Positions 37,985 through 47,067 of a stretch of DNA of 64,000 nucleotides are shown here, one piece after another; within the stretch, counting starts at the first letter, position 1; each line of letters begins with the position of its first letter. The notes beneath the pieces are model-generated. The model worked only from the letters and a program-made list of their open reading frames with translations. It was not told the DNA's origin and ran no database searches. The DNA is from Rhizobium sp. ACO-34A (GTDB lineage Bacteria; Pseudomonadota; Alphaproteobacteria; Rhizobiales; Rhizobiaceae): positions 1,305,001 to 1,369,000 of the forward strand of contig CP021371.1 in the NCBI GenBank assembly GCA_002600635.1, read 5' to 3'. Made by a program: the position numbers and the translations under genes.

Positions 37985-38095
37985 GAACGACCTCTGCCAC
38001 GGTCTTGCCTGGCCGGAACTCCGGCTGGTCGCGCCACGCTCGTCGAGCGATCATGTTGACGCGGCCCCACTCAGTGGTGGCTACTCCCCGATGAC
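37985..38095 (-). ncRNA. yybP-ykoY-type manganese riboswitch upstream of mntP
   Basis: On the minus strand the leader contains GGGGAGTAGCC (38089-38079), the most conserved element of yybP-ykoY riboswitches, followed by GTCAACATGATCG and, further on, CCAGGCAAGACCG (38014-38002). These appear in the expected order in front of a Mn exporter. Boundaries are approximate. The remainder of the 360-base gap to the next gene (38,096-38,287) shows no gene. Confidence 0.8.
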
Positions 38096-38287
38096 CGGTC
38101 GTCTAGTCATTTTGATTTATAGAGTCAAGTAAAATCAATAACTTAAATGAATTTGAGACGCATTTGCAATTGCGTTCTGCCGCAAAATTCCGGGTTTCGG
38201 CCGGCTTGTATGGTGCTCCTTTCGGGGTATTCCGCAAGTCGCGGCACAGGCTTCCTGCGGAATGATATCAACCCGACCAGGCGTGCC

Positions 38288-39181
38288 TCAGCCCCCGAAA
38301 TAAGCCGGCCTGTCGAGGTCGGCGATCAGGCCGGGATGTGTCGGTTGCCAGCCGAGATTGTCCCGGGTCCACTGGCTCGAGGCCTGGCTGTTCATCGCGG
38401 CGAAATGCTGGAACCAGCCGAAATGCTCCGCCGCTTCCTCCGCCGACTTGCTGACCACAGGCACGCCGAGGCGGCGGCCGATGACTTCGGCGATGGAGCG
38501 GAATGGAATGCCTTCCTCGCCCACCGCATGATATCGCGCGCCGGCAGTGGCATGCTCCAGCGCCAGCCGGAAGACCTTCGCTGCATCGAGCCGGTGAACG
38601 GCCGCCCAGTGGTTCGCGCCTTCGCCGATATAGGCGGAGACACCGGTCCGCCGCGCGATGTCGATGAGCATCGGCACGAAGCCATGGTCGCCATCGCCAT
38701 GCACGGAGGGCGGAAGCCGCACCACGGCGACACGAACGCCTTCCGCCGCCACGGAAGCCACGGCCTCCTCGGTCGCCACGCGGGGAACCGTGGCGGAGGC
38801 GGGGACGCCATCGGCCTCCGTCGCAAGGCGAGGGCCTGCCAGCAGGCCGGTCCCCGATGTCACGATCATGGGGCGGTCGGAACCGGCAAGCGCCGAACCG
38901 ATCGCCCGGATTGCGCGGCGGTCGTTTTCGCAGTTTTCCCGGAACTTGGAAAAGTCGTGGTTGAACCCCGTATGGATGACGCCATCGGCAAGGGCTGCGC
39001 CCCGCACCAGACTTTCCGTATCCTCGATATCGCCACGGTGGACCTCCGCCCCTGCGGCGAGAAGTGCGGAAGCCGATGCGTCGGATCGCGCCAGCCCCAC
39101 AACGCTGTGCCCTGCATTGTTTAGTTCCCGCACCACGGCCGAGCCGACGAAGCCCGTGGCTCCTGTTACAAAAACACGCAT
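38288..39181 (-). CDS. NAD-dependent epimerase/dehydratase-like (extended SDR) protein
   Basis: A 297-residue extended SDR. The Rossmann motif is [12 protein letters not shown] at the N-terminus (GxxGxxG) and GDIEDTES follows the second strand. In the usual Tyr-x3-Lys region the sequence reads [17 protein letters not shown], with no clear Tyr-Lys pair, so catalysis may differ or be lost; many homologues in this subgroup are of unknown function. I placed the start at ATG 39181, six bases after AAGGTG; GTG 39190 is an alternative but lies on the ribosome site. It is divergent from the AraC-type regulator, its probable controller. Confidence 0.82.
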   Translation of the reverse strand: MRVFVTGATGFVGSAVVRELNNAGHSVVGLARSDASASALLAAGAEVHRGDIEDTESLVRGAALADGVIHTGFNHDFSKFRENCENDRRAIRAIGSALAGSDRPMIVTSGTGLLAGPRLATEADGVPASATVPRVATEEAVASVAAEGVRVAVVRLPPSVHGDGDHGFVPMLIDIARRTGVSAYIGEGANHWAAVHRLDAAKVFRLALEHATAGARYHAVGEEGIPFRSIAEVIGRRLGVPVVSKSAEEAAEHFGWFQHFAAMNSQASSQWTRDNLGWQPTHPGLIADLDRPAYFGG

Positions 39182-39245
39182 GATCTTCACCTTCCTGTGT
39201 CGTGCAGCACCTTGGCCGCGTTGGTGACAGGATAGTTCGTTGCCG

Positions 39246-39291
39246 CGGACGATCTATGCGCTATAATCCACATTATCTTTTCGATCGTCCG
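39246..39291. promoter_or_regulatory. Inverted-repeat operator between SDR and AraC genes
   Basis: CGGACGATC (39246-39254) and GATCGTCCG (39283-39291) are exact reverse complements 28 bases apart, flanking a TATAAT at 39262-39267. The right arm ends 10 bases before the regulator's ATG. The spacing suits an AraC-type dimer; binding is inferred. Confidence 0.6.
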
Positions 39292-39301
39292 AGATGTGTT
39301 C

Positions 39302-40276
39302 ATGGACCCGCTATCCAACGTGCTATCGCTGCTGAAGCCGAAAAACTATCTGTCGGCGGGTTTCGAGGCGGCGGCTCCATGGGCGATCCAGTTTCCCGAT
39401 CAGCAGCGAGCGATAAAATGCGTCGCGGTCATCTCCGGCGAATGCTGGCTCTCTGTCGAGGGCATGGCGGATGGCGTTTGGCTCAAGCCGGGCGATTTCG
39501 CGCTGCTTCCGAGCGGCCGACCCTTCCTGATGGCAAGCGGCAGCGAGGTGGAGCCTGTGCCTGCCTCCGAGATATTCGATCCCTCGCGGCCCGGGCGGGT
39601 GACGCGTCTCAATGACGGCGACACGTTCTCCTCCGTCAGCAGCCGCTTCGGCCTCGAAAGCCAGCATGCCGGCCTGCTGTTGAAGGCCCTGCCGCCCATC
39701 GTGGTCATCAGGGACGAGGAGGGTAAGGCAGGGTTGCGCTGGTCGGTCGAGCGGATGATGCAGGAGATGCGGGAGCCGCAACCCGGCGGCTTTCTGGTGC
39801 TCCAGCATCTCGCCCATATGCTTCTGGTGCAGGCGCTCCGCCTGCATCTGGCGGATGGAGCAGGCTCGGTCGGCGCCGGCTGGCTGCTCGCCCTGTCGGA
39901 CCGGCAGTTGAGCAGGGCGATGAGCGCGATCCACGACGCGCCCGGCCGGCGCTGGACACTCGAGGCTCTGGCCCTCGTCGCCGGCATGTCGCGCTCGAGC
40001 TTTGCCGAGCGGTTCCGGCAGATCGTCGGCATGGCGCCGATAGACTATCTGGCTCGCTGGCGCATGCTGCTTGCCTGCGACCGGCTGGAGAACACGGATC
40101 AACCCGTCTCCGTCATCGCACCCGCTCTGGGCTATGAGTCCGAAGCCGCCTTCAGCACCGCCTTCAAGCGGATCATCGGCTGTTCGCCTCGTCGCTATGC
40201 CCGCGACCGTGATCCCGAAGTGACGCCTTCGAATGAGCGGGCTGCTGTGACTGCCGGGGTTTCTCTGGCGCTGTGA
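39302..40276 (+). CDS. AraC-family regulator with cupin sensor
   Basis: A 324-residue regulator of the AraC/XylS family, cupin_6 type. The N-terminal half is a cupin ligand-binding domain (PLSNVLSLLKP at the start, LKPGDFALLPSG, then later VLQHLAHMLLVQALR). The C-terminal HTH_18 domain has RWTLEALALVAGMSRSSFAERFRQIVGMAPIDYLARWR and a second helix-turn-helix around VSVIAPALGYESEAAFSTAFKR. The ATG at 39302 is preferred; GTG 39296 is possible. It lies divergent from the SDR gene, with an inverted repeat between them. The inducer is unknown. Confidence 0.9.
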   Translation: MDPLSNVLSLLKPKNYLSAGFEAAAPWAIQFPDQQRAIKCVAVISGECWLSVEGMADGVWLKPGDFALLPSGRPFLMASGSEVEPVPASEIFDPSRPGRVTRLNDGDTFSSVSSRFGLESQHAGLLLKALPPIVVIRDEEGKAGLRWSVERMMQEMREPQPGGFLVLQHLAHMLLVQALRLHLADGAGSVGAGWLLALSDRQLSRAMSAIHDAPGRRWTLEALALVAGMSRSSFAERFRQIVGMAPIDYLARWRMLLACDRLENTDQPVSVIAPALGYESEAAFSTAFKRIIGCSPRRYARDRDPEVTPSNERAAVTAGVSLAL

Positions 40277-40426
40277 CGCGCGCTCCGTTCTCTCCGGCCC
40301 CGGAAACCTGTGCCTCGTGTCGTTCCGGGACTGGCACTCCTCCATCCCCCTGTGTATGCCTTGCCGTATCAATTATTCGGCGGCGCTTGGTCCGCGGCAT
40401 GTGTTCAGGACGTTCGGGAACAAAAC

Positions 40427-41392
40427 GTGGCAGTCTATACCGATATTACCGAAACCGACCTCAAGGATTTCCTCGCGCAGTATGAGGCGGGCGAGCTTCT
40501 GTCCTACAAGGGCATTGCCGAGGGCGTGGAAAACTCCAACTTCCTGCTGCACACCTCGAAGGGACCGTTGATCCTGACGCTCTATGAAAAGCGCGTGGAA
40601 AAGAACGATCTGCCCTTCTTCCTTGGCCTGATGCATCATCTGGCCGATGGCGGGCTTTCCTGCCCGCTGCCTCTGCCGCGCAAGGATGGCGCTCTTCTCG
40701 GCGAACTTTCCGGCCGCCCTGCCGCTCTCATTTCCTTCCTCGAAGGCATGTGGCTGCGCAAGCCGGAAGCCAGGCACTGCCGCGAAGTCGGCAAGGCTCT
40801 GGCCCAGATGCATGTCGCAGGCGAGGGCTTTACGCTCAAGCGCCCCAACGCATTGTCGCTCGAAGGCTGGAAGACGCTGTGGGCGAAGTCGAAGGACCGT
40901 GCCGACGAGGTGGAGAAGGGGCTGGAAGACGAGATCGGCGGCGAGATCGCCTTCCTTGCGGAAAACTGGCCGAAGGATCTTCCGGATGGCGTCATCCATG
41001 CCGATCTGTTCCCGGATAACGTCTTCTTCCTTGAAGACGGACTCTCCGGCCTGATCGACTTCTATTTCGCCTGCAACGATTTCCTGGCCTACGACCTGTC
41101 GATCTGCATCAACGCCTGGTGCTTCGAAAAGGATGGCGCCTATAATGTCACCAAGGGCATGGCGATGATCGAGGGTTACCAGTCGGTTCGGCCGCTTTCG
41201 GATGCCGAGGCCGAGGCGCTGCCGATCCTCTCGCGCGGTTCCGCCTTGCGCTTCTTCCTCACGCGCCTTTATGACTGGCTGACGACGCCGGCGCGCGCGC
41301 TGGTGGTCAAGAAGGACCCGCTGGAATACCTGCAGAAGCTGCGCTTCCACCAGAAGATCGCATCCGCAGCCGAATACGGAATGACCCGATGA
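40427..41392 (+). CDS. thrB: ThrB, homoserine kinase (choline-kinase fold)
   Basis: A 321-residue homoserine kinase of the ThrB2 type found in Rhizobiales, with an aminoglycoside-phosphotransferase fold rather than the GHMP fold. The catalytic loop is [14 protein letters not shown] (about residue 190) and the metal motif is [29 protein letters not shown] is the glycine-rich ATP loop. It phosphorylates homoserine for threonine synthesis. I chose GTG 40427, six bases after GGGAA; the frame is open another 39 codons. Its stop overlaps rnhA by four bases (ATGA), a conserved pairing. Confidence 0.92.
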   Translation: MAVYTDITETDLKDFLAQYEAGELLSYKGIAEGVENSNFLLHTSKGPLILTLYEKRVEKNDLPFFLGLMHHLADGGLSCPLPLPRKDGALLGELSGRPAALISFLEGMWLRKPEARHCREVGKALAQMHVAGEGFTLKRPNALSLEGWKTLWAKSKDRADEVEKGLEDEIGGEIAFLAENWPKDLPDGVIHADLFPDNVFFLEDGLSGLIDFYFACNDFLAYDLSICINAWCFEKDGAYNVTKGMAMIEGYQSVRPLSDAEAEALPILSRGSALRFFLTRLYDWLTTPARALVVKKDPLEYLQKLRFHQKIASAAEYGMTR

Positions 41393-41859
41393 AACATGTC
41401 GAGATTTTCACCGACGGCGCCTGCTCGGGCAATCCCGGCCCCGGCGGCTGGGGCGCGATCCTGCGCTATGGCGAGGTGGAAAAGGAACTGTTCGGCGGCG
41501 AAGCCGAAACCACCAACAACCGCATGGAACTGCTTGCCGCGATCTCGGCGCTGAACGCCCTGAAGACCCCGTGCGAGATCGACCTGCATACCGACAGCAA
41601 GTATGTCATGGACGGCATTTCCAAGTGGATCTTCGGCTGGAAGAAGAACGGCTGGAAAACCGCCGACAAGAAGCCGGTGAAGAACGGCGAACTCTGGCAG
41701 ACGCTCGACGCCGCCAACCAGCGCCACAAGGTCAAGTGGCACTGGGTCAAGGGCCACGCCGGCCACCCGGAAAACGAACGCGCCGACGAGCTTGCCCGCA
41801 AGGGCATGGAGCCCTTCAAGAAACCCAACCTCGGCAAGGCGCTGCTGCAGGGGAAGTAG
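41389..41859 (+). CDS. rnhA: RnhA, ribonuclease HI
   Basis: A 156-residue RNase HI that cleaves RNA in RNA-DNA hybrids such as R-loops and primers. The four active-site acids are in place: Asp9 ([15 protein letters not shown]), Glu47 (NNRMELLAA), Asp69 ([12 protein letters not shown]) and the C-terminal Asp in [10 protein letters not shown], with the catalytic His in [12 protein letters not shown]. The basic W-rich handle region [18 protein letters not shown] is also present. It overlaps the thrB stop by four bases, indicating translational coupling. Confidence 0.96.
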   Translation: MKHVEIFTDGACSGNPGPGGWGAILRYGEVEKELFGGEAETTNNRMELLAAISALNALKTPCEIDLHTDSKYVMDGISKWIFGWKKNGWKTADKKPVKNGELWQTLDAANQRHKVKWHWVKGHAGHPENERADELARKGMEPFKKPNLGKALLQGK

Positions 41860-42007
41860 GCTGATTGTCGTGTATGCGAGAAGGCCGGTGCAATCATAAA
41901 AGCTGGCACTTTCGTTTTCACTTGATGGTGCGAGAAGATCTTGCGTCTGTTGGCTCGGTATTCCGTGAAAGTTTGATGATCCGGCGGTTTTCTGATAAGA
42001 GGACAGC

Positions 42008-42232
42008 ATGGCCAAGTTTGATGGACGAGAAATCATTCCCGCAGAGTTCCCGGAGCTTGCCGCTCTCGTCTGGAACCGTGATCCTGCGCGTCCTATGGCA
42101 GCGGAAGAGGTCTTCGCCCTTTACGAGCGCAATTGGCGTTTCGTGGATCGCGACCGGCTGACTGAAACGGAACGGCGCCTCATCGAAGAACTGGCGGAAG
42201 AATACGGCCACGGCCGAATTCTCGCAGCCTGA
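42008..42232 (+). CDS. Small acidic protein, possible antitoxin for the AbiEii-like gene
   Basis: A 74-residue protein I do not recognise by family. It is acidic and helical, with FDGREIIPAEFPELAALVWN, ARPMAAEEVFALYERNWRF and LTETERRLIEELAEEYG segments, and no membrane helix. GAGG lies five bases before ATG 42008. It stands 119 bases upstream of an AbiEii-type nucleotidyltransferase in the same direction; the gap holds a dispersed repeat. Size, charge and position suggest an antitoxin or partner, but this is inference: known AbiEi antitoxins are larger winged-helix proteins. Confidence 0.7.
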   Translation: MAKFDGREIIPAEFPELAALVWNRDPARPMAAEEVFALYERNWRFVDRDRLTETERRLIEELAEEYGHGRILAA

Positions 42233-42280
42233 TCCGGCACCATCTTGCCTCCTGCCGGGGTTCGGGCCATCCTGCGGCCC

Positions 42281-42331
42281 AGAGCAATTCCAGCAAAAGT
42301 GTGAAGCGGTTTTGCGTCCGGAATACGCCAG
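42281..42331. repeat. Dispersed palindromic repeat, short copy
   Basis: AGAGCAATTCCAGCAAAAGTGTGAAGCGGTTTTGCGTCCGGAAT-like sequence, here quoted in parts: GCAAAAGTGTGAAGCGG and TTTTGCGTCCGGAATACG. It is the 5' half of the family seen at 34,121 and 35,466 and lies between the two members of the possible toxin pair. Confidence 0.65.
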
Positions 42332-42351
42332 ATTGGCGCAGGAACCACTGA

Positions 42352-43098
42352 ATGCCGTTCATCCGTCCCGAGCACAATTTGATAGCCGAGATACTCGGCT
42401 CCATGAACAATAACCGGCTCCTCGCAAGCAACTGCTTCTTTGGTGGCGGAACAGCGATTGTTCTGAAATACGGCGAGTATCGTAGATCCCTTGATCTCGA
42501 TTTCCTCTGCGCCGATGTCGGTGGCTACAGGGAGTTGCGCAACGCTTTCTTTGAAGAAGGTGCCCGTGCTCTGTTTGCTCCGACCGTGAGGTCCCTGAGG
42601 GACGTAAGGGCGGATGGATATGGCATTCGTCTTCTTCTTGAATACAAGGGGCAACGTCTCAAGTTCGAGATTGTCAGGGAATCCCGTATTTCGCTGAGCG
42701 GCGATGTCGATCCCGTTCTCGGTGTGCCAATCCTCCGTATGGTTGATATGTTTACGGAAAAACTGTTGGCCAATGCCGACAGATGCTTCGATCGTTCCGT
42801 CGCCTATCGCGATGTAATCGACCTTGCCTGCCTGCTGGAGGACTGCGGGGAAATTCCTGCAGAGGCGATTGCGAAGGCGGAGGTGGCCTACGGCCCGGAC
42901 ATCGCTCGCAAGATGGCCGGGGTATTGAACCATCTCCTGGATACGGAGGAAATCCGGTATGCCACCAGCGTGATGGATATGGACTACCAACACGCTTTGC
43001 ACGCAATTGCCAGTTTGCGGTTGGAGAGCAGGCGCCTTTGGCCCGAGGCGGGTATAACGGAGGACCCCAAGGTCATTCAGGACAACAATCCGGATTGA
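42352..43098 (+). CDS. AbiEii/AbiGii-type nucleotidyltransferase (putative toxin)
   Basis: A 248-residue protein of the AbiEii nucleotidyltransferase superfamily, toxins of type IV-like abortive-infection systems. The NTase motif is FFGGGTAIVLKYGEYRRSLDLDFL: the GGT at residues 32-34 and the D-x-D pair Asp48/Asp50 are intact, and a third acidic residue may be in RLKFEIVRE. AGGA lies eight bases before ATG 42352. Upstream is a 74-residue acidic protein in place of a canonical AbiEi. Family members transfer nucleotides to tRNA or other targets; the substrate here is unknown. Confidence 0.82.
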   Translation: MPFIRPEHNLIAEILGSMNNNRLLASNCFFGGGTAIVLKYGEYRRSLDLDFLCADVGGYRELRNAFFEEGARALFAPTVRSLRDVRADGYGIRLLLEYKGQRLKFEIVRESRISLSGDVDPVLGVPILRMVDMFTEKLLANADRCFDRSVAYRDVIDLACLLEDCGEIPAEAIAKAEVAYGPDIARKMAGVLNHLLDTEEIRYATSVMDMDYQHALHAIASLRLESRRLWPEAGITEDPKVIQDNNPD

Positions 43099-43205
43099 TA
43101 ACGGCTGCAGCGCTTCCCCGCAACGAAACGCTGCGTCGCATTCGTACCTTGCCAAGTGGCGCATTCTCCCTATCCTGCCGCCAACGATAGTTAAGGGAGA
43201 CATCC

Positions 43206-43514
43206 ATGATTCAGCACAACGTATTCCTGCGCTTCAAGGCCGCCACGCAGGCCGCCGAGAAAGAGGCGATCTACGATGCCATCGCTGCGCTGAAGGAAGT
43301 CGTGCCCGGTATGATCGATGTGAAGTTTGGCGCGAACGTTTCGCCGGAAGGACTGAACGGTGGCTATCTCGACGGTTTCGTCGTGACCTTCGAAGACGAG
43401 ACCGTCCGCGATTATTATCTTCGCCACCCCGATCACATTGCTGTCGGCGAGCGTATCGTCCGGGCTACTGACGGTGGCCTCTCCGGTGTTCTGGTCTTTG
43501 ATATGGTGGTGTAG
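43206..43514 (+). CDS. Dabb family (stress-responsive alpha/beta barrel) protein
   Basis: A 102-residue protein with the Dabb ferredoxin-like fold: it begins MIQHNVFLRFK, has a helix AEKEAIYDAIAALKEVVPG, then FVVTFEDETVRDYYLRHPDH, the family signature, followed by VGERIV. Such proteins form dimeric beta-barrels; some are stress-induced, some cyclases or decarboxylases. No catalytic residues can be assigned. GGGAGACATCC precedes ATG 43206. It is convergent with cysN. Confidence 0.88.
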   Translation: MIQHNVFLRFKAATQAAEKEAIYDAIAALKEVVPGMIDVKFGANVSPEGLNGGYLDGFVVTFEDETVRDYYLRHPDHIAVGERIVRATDGGLSGVLVFDMVV

Positions 43515-43557
43515 GCGCGGCCCGTTTTTGCCCTGAAACGACTTTTTACAAACGAAA

Positions 43558-43585
43558 GCGGCGGGCAGCTTTCGCCACCCGCCGC
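43558..43585. terminator. Hairpin between Dabb gene and cysN
   Basis: GCGGCGGG (43558-43565) pairs with CCCGCCGC (43578-43585) around a 12-base loop. It lies between convergent genes, 23 bases before the cysN stop, without a T-run. A second small CCCGAAAACGGG hairpin follows. Confidence 0.55.
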
Positions 43586-43608
43586 AAATCCCCGAAAACG
43601 GGAAATGC

Positions 43609-45087
43609 TTATCCTTCCAGTCCGTCGAACAGGTCGCGCGCCGCGGCATTGGTGATGCGGCGGGTTTCCACTTCGTCGCGGCGGCTGGCGAGCAGTTCGG
43701 TCGCCATCAGCTGTTCGGCGAGATCCGCCGGCAGGGACAGGATGACCCGGCCTTCATTGGCGTTCAGCGCGCCGAGATCGGAGCGCTTCGCCGTCACCAT
43801 GCCACCGGCCACCGTGTTGTTGGTGTCCGGATCGATCAGGATGAAGGCGCCGGTTGACCGGTTCTGCTCGTAAGGATCGAAGATCGCGGTTTCGTCGAAG
43901 GAGAGGTGTACCTTGCCGATGGCGTTCATCGGCAGCGCCTCGGCAGGGTTCCACTTGCCCGATTTCAGGTCGAGCTGGGAGATCGGTTGCACCAGAACGC
44001 GCTGGCGGCGCGAACCGCTCTTCAGCCAGTAGCGCTTGCCGGGCTGGATGCCGTCCGGCTGCAGCGCCACGATCTGCGCATCGAAGGCAAGACCCGTCTG
44101 CGGCTGGCTGTCGAGCGAGACGATCATGTCGCCGCGCGAGACGTCCACCTGACGGTCGAGCACCAGGGTGATGGCATCGCCCGCGACGGCTGCATTGCGC
44201 ACGAGGTCGAAGGTGACGATCTGCTTGACGTTGGCGATTTGGCCCGACGGCAGGATGGCGACGCCATCGCCCGGCTTCACGGCACCGCCGGCAACCGTGC
44301 CCTGATAGCCGCGGAAGCTTTCGCCCGGGCGGCTGACGCGCTGCACGGGAAGACGGAAGCCGGTGGTCTGGGCCGAACGCAGGGTGGCGAGCTCCAGCGC
44401 CTCGACCAGCGTCGGGCCGTCATACCAGGGCATGACGGCATCGCCGGAGTAGACGACGTTTTCGCCCTTCAGCGCCGACATCGGGATGGCGGTCACCTGA
44501 CGCACGCCGAGCGAAAGGGCGAGCGTGCGGAATTCGTTCGAAATCGCCTCGAAGCCGGCGCGGTCGTAATCGGTCAGGTCGATCTTGTTGACCGCCAGAA
44601 CGAATTGCTTGATCCCCATCAGCGAGGCGATGGTGGCGTGGCGGCGCGTCTGTTCCAGAAGGCCGGCGCGGGCATCGACCAGCAGCACGGCGAGATCGGC
44701 GGTCGAGGCGCCGGTTGCCATGTTGCGGGTATACTGCTCGTGGCCGGGCGTGTCGGCGACGATGAAGGAGCGCTTCTCCGAGGAGAAATAGCGATAGGCG
44801 ACATCGATGGTGATGCCCTGTTCGCGTTCGGCCTGCAGGCCGTCGAGCAGCAGCGCGAAGTCGGGCAGGCCGAGATCGTTCTGCTTGCCGGAGGATTCGC
44901 GGCGCAGCGTTGCGGCCTGGTCTTCCTTGACCGCCTTGGTGTCCCACAGGAGACGGCCGATCAGCGTCGACTTGCCGTCGTCAACCGAGCCGCAGGTGAT
45001 GAGCCTCAGCGGACGCGAGTCGCGAGTGACGGGAGCCGGCTGTGCCTCGGGGATTGCCGTGGCGAGTACGGTTACGCTTGCGGTCAT
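43609..45087 (-). CDS. cysN: CysN, sulfate adenylyltransferase subunit 1 (GTPase)
   Basis: A 492-residue EF-Tu-like GTPase that drives APS synthesis by CysD. GTP motifs are intact: G1 GSVDDGKSTLIGRLL, G3 DTPGHEQYTRNM, G4 NKID and G5 SALKG, followed by two beta-barrel domains. There is no C-terminal APS-kinase (CysC) domain, unlike CysNC/NodQ fusions, which fits an APS-reducing pathway. The start ATG 45087 lies one base past the cysD stop. Last gene of the cysH-cysD-cysN run. Confidence 0.95.
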   Translation of the reverse strand: MTASVTVLATAIPEAQPAPVTRDSRPLRLITCGSVDDGKSTLIGRLLWDTKAVKEDQAATLRRESSGKQNDLGLPDFALLLDGLQAEREQGITIDVAYRYFSSEKRSFIVADTPGHEQYTRNMATGASTADLAVLLVDARAGLLEQTRRHATIASLMGIKQFVLAVNKIDLTDYDRAGFEAISNEFRTLALSLGVRQVTAIPMSALKGENVVYSGDAVMPWYDGPTLVEALELATLRSAQTTGFRLPVQRVSRPGESFRGYQGTVAGGAVKPGDGVAILPSGQIANVKQIVTFDLVRNAAVAGDAITLVLDRQVDVSRGDMIVSLDSQPQTGLAFDAQIVALQPDGIQPGKRYWLKSGSRRQRVLVQPISQLDLKSGKWNPAEALPMNAIGKVHLSFDETAIFDPYEQNRSTGAFILIDPDTNNTVAGGMVTAKRSDLGALNANEGRVILSLPADLAEQLMATELLASRRDEVETRRITNAAARDLFDGLEG

Positions 45088-45088
45088 C

Positions 45089-46039
45089 TCAGAAATATCC
45101 TTCGCGTTTCTTCTTCTCCATCGAACCCGACTGGTCGCGGTCGATGGCCCGGCCCTGACGCTCGGACACGGTGGCAATTTCAAGCTCGGAGATCACGTCT
45201 TCCAGTGTGGTCGCATGCGAACGGATGGCGCCCGTGAGCGGGAAGCAGCCGAGCGTGCGGAAACGGATCATGCCTTCCTGCTTCACTTCGCCGGGCAGGA
45301 GTTCCAGGCGCGGATCTTCGGCGAAGATCATCATGCCGTCGCGCTCCACATAGGGACGCTTGGCGGCGTAGTAGAGCGGAACCAGCGGAATGTCTTCCGC
45401 CTGGATGTAGCGCCAGATGTCGACCTCGGTCCAGTTGGACAGCGGGAAGGCGCGAACGCTTTCGCCCTTGCGGATCATGCCGTTGTAGATGTTCCACAAT
45501 TCGGGACGCTGGTTGCGCGGGTCCCAGCGGTGGTCGGGTGTGCGGAAGGAGTAGATACGCTCCTTGGCGCGGCTGGCTTCCTCGTCGCGGCGAGCGCCGC
45601 CGAAGGCAGCGTCATACTGGCCGGCATCGAGCGCCTGGCGCAGGGCCTCGGTCTTCATGATATCGGTATAGAGCGCCGAGCCATGGGTGAAGGGCGTGAC
45701 GTTCTCGGTCGCGCCGCGCGGATTGGTGTGCACGATCAGGTCCAGATCGTAGCGCTCCACCATCTCGTCGCGAAACGCGATCATTTCCTTGAACTTCCAG
45801 CCGGTGTCGATGTGCAGCAGCGGGAAGGGCACGCGGCCGGGATAGAAGGCCTTGCGCGCCAGATGCAGCAGGACGGAACTGTCCTTGCCGATGGAATAGA
45901 GCATGACCGGCTTGTCGAACTCGGCGGCCACTTCGCGGAAGATGTGGATGGCTTCGTTTTCCAGCGCCTTCAGATGCGGATCGAGCGGCGGCTTGGCCGG
46001 TATATCCTTGGAATGCGGATCGAACTCGGAATGGTGCAT
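45089..46039 (-). CDS. cysD: CysD, sulfate adenylyltransferase subunit 2
   Basis: A 316-residue ATP sulfurylase catalytic subunit of the PAPS-reductase fold. The PP-loop motif is [20 protein letters not shown] (about residue 50), then [17 protein letters not shown], and the C-terminal [12 protein letters not shown] and [22 protein letters not shown] (read in parts) are characteristic of CysD. It makes APS from ATP and sulfate with CysN. ATG 46039 has AGGA seven bases upstream. It lies 62 bases after cysH. Confidence 0.95.
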   Translation of the reverse strand: MHHSEFDPHSKDIPAKPPLDPHLKALENEAIHIFREVAAEFDKPVMLYSIGKDSSVLLHLARKAFYPGRVPFPLLHIDTGWKFKEMIAFRDEMVERYDLDLIVHTNPRGATENVTPFTHGSALYTDIMKTEALRQALDAGQYDAAFGGARRDEEASRAKERIYSFRTPDHRWDPRNQRPELWNIYNGMIRKGESVRAFPLSNWTEVDIWRYIQAEDIPLVPLYYAAKRPYVERDGMMIFAEDPRLELLPGEVKQEGMIRFRTLGCFPLTGAIRSHATTLEDVISELEIATVSERQGRAIDRDQSGSMEKKKREGYF

Positions 46040-46101
46040 TGTACTGTCCTGTTGATCCGGGAGGCCGGATCCGTTCTCGGTTGCCCTTGTGGCTGATTTG
46101 G

Positions 46102-46851
46102 TCAGGCGATGGTGGATGCGATCGGCGTTGCCGCTGCTTCGGGGACATGCAGGCCGCATTCGCGCTTTTCGTCGTTTTCCCACCACCAGCGTCCCGCGCG
46201 CTCCGGCTCGCCGGGCTTGATCGCCCGCGTGCAGGGCTCGCAGCCGATGGAGGGATAGCCGCGCTTGTGCAGCGGGTTGATCGGAACCGCCTGAGCCTCG
46301 ACATAGGCGTCGATATCCTCGATCGACCAGTCTGCCAGCGGGTTGACCTTGATGAGGTTGCGTTCCGCATCATATTCCGCAAACGGCGTTGCGGCGCGGT
46401 TGCCGGATTGTGCGCGGCGCAGGCCCGTGACCCAGATTGCGGCGCCAGCCAGTGCCTTGCCCAGCGGCACCAGCTTGCGCACATGACAGCAGGCGTGGCG
46501 GGCTTCGACACTCTCGTAGAAGCCGTTCAGGCCATACTTCGCCGCATAGGCGTCGATGTCATCCTGCTCGGGCCGGAATTTCGTGATCGTGATGCCGAAG
46601 CGTTCTTCGGTCTCGGCGATCAGGTCGACCGTTTCCTTGAACAGCCGTCCGGTTTCCAGCGTGGCGACCTCGATCGGCAGCCCTGCAAGCCCGATGGCTG
46701 CGGTGATCACCTGATCCTCTATGCCGAGGCTGGTGGTGAAGACGGCACGTCCTCCAAGCGCCGAGACGAGGCGCAGACGCTCCGTGAGATCGGCATTGGC
46801 GAGGGTGGTGTCCAGTGATGCGATGGCTTCGGGGGAATTTTGAATGCTCAT
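46102..46851 (-). CDS. cysH: CysH, APS-type [4Fe-4S] adenylylsulfate reductase
   Basis: A 249-residue assimilatory sulfonucleotide reductase that forms sulfite. The cluster cysteines are present as two pairs, HACCHVRK (about residue 130) and IGCEPCTR (about residue 212), which marks the APS-reductase type; enteric PAPS reductases lack them. The catalytic Cys is in the C-terminal ECGLHVPE motif. This agrees with the lack of an APS kinase in the cluster. ATG 46851 follows AGGAAGAG. It is the first gene of cysH-cysD-cysN, and its promoter overlaps a candidate Rrf2 site. Confidence 0.93.
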   Translation of the reverse strand: MSIQNSPEAIASLDTTLANADLTERLRLVSALGGRAVFTTSLGIEDQVITAAIGLAGLPIEVATLETGRLFKETVDLIAETEERFGITITKFRPEQDDIDAYAAKYGLNGFYESVEARHACCHVRKLVPLGKALAGAAIWVTGLRRAQSGNRAATPFAEYDAERNLIKVNPLADWSIEDIDAYVEAQAVPINPLHKRGYPSIGCEPCTRAIKPGEPERAGRWWWENDEKRECGLHVPEAAATPIASTIA

Positions 46852-47034
46852 AATTCTCTTCCTGCTTGTGAGGCGAAGTATCCCGTATTTCGCAGGCCGC
46901 GAACAGGAATTGCCTTTCAAGCAGACGAAGATGAAGAGCAAATATCTCTCTTCGCGCGAACAAAGGCGGGAATTCGTCCCGGTTTTGCCGCGCGGCAGTC
47001 TCTGGCGACAAACGCCAAAGCCATATCGGAATAA

Positions 47035-47063
47035 GTTATAACGCACTATCTCTACCAAATCAA
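47035..47063 (-). promoter_or_regulatory. Promoter of cysH-cysD-cysN
   Basis: On the minus strand TTGATT (47063-47058) and TATAAC (47040-47035) are separated by exactly 17 bases, a good sigma-70-type promoter about 180 bases upstream of cysH. The remaining 332-base gap between cysH and the Rrf2 gene holds no other gene. Confidence 0.65.
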
Positions 47064-47067
47064 TAGA
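47051..47067. promoter_or_regulatory. Candidate Rrf2-regulator binding site
   Basis: TCTACCAAATCAATAGA has TCTA/TAGA inverted ends around nine bases and covers the -35 element of the cysH promoter. The site lies between cysH and the Rrf2-type regulator gene, so repression by that regulator is plausible. It is not matched to a verified consensus here. Confidence 0.45.

Noticed and set aside
45088..45183. Longer CysN start at 45183 inside cysD
   Set aside because: The extra residues are cysD read out of frame; ATG 45087 directly after the cysD stop fits the family.
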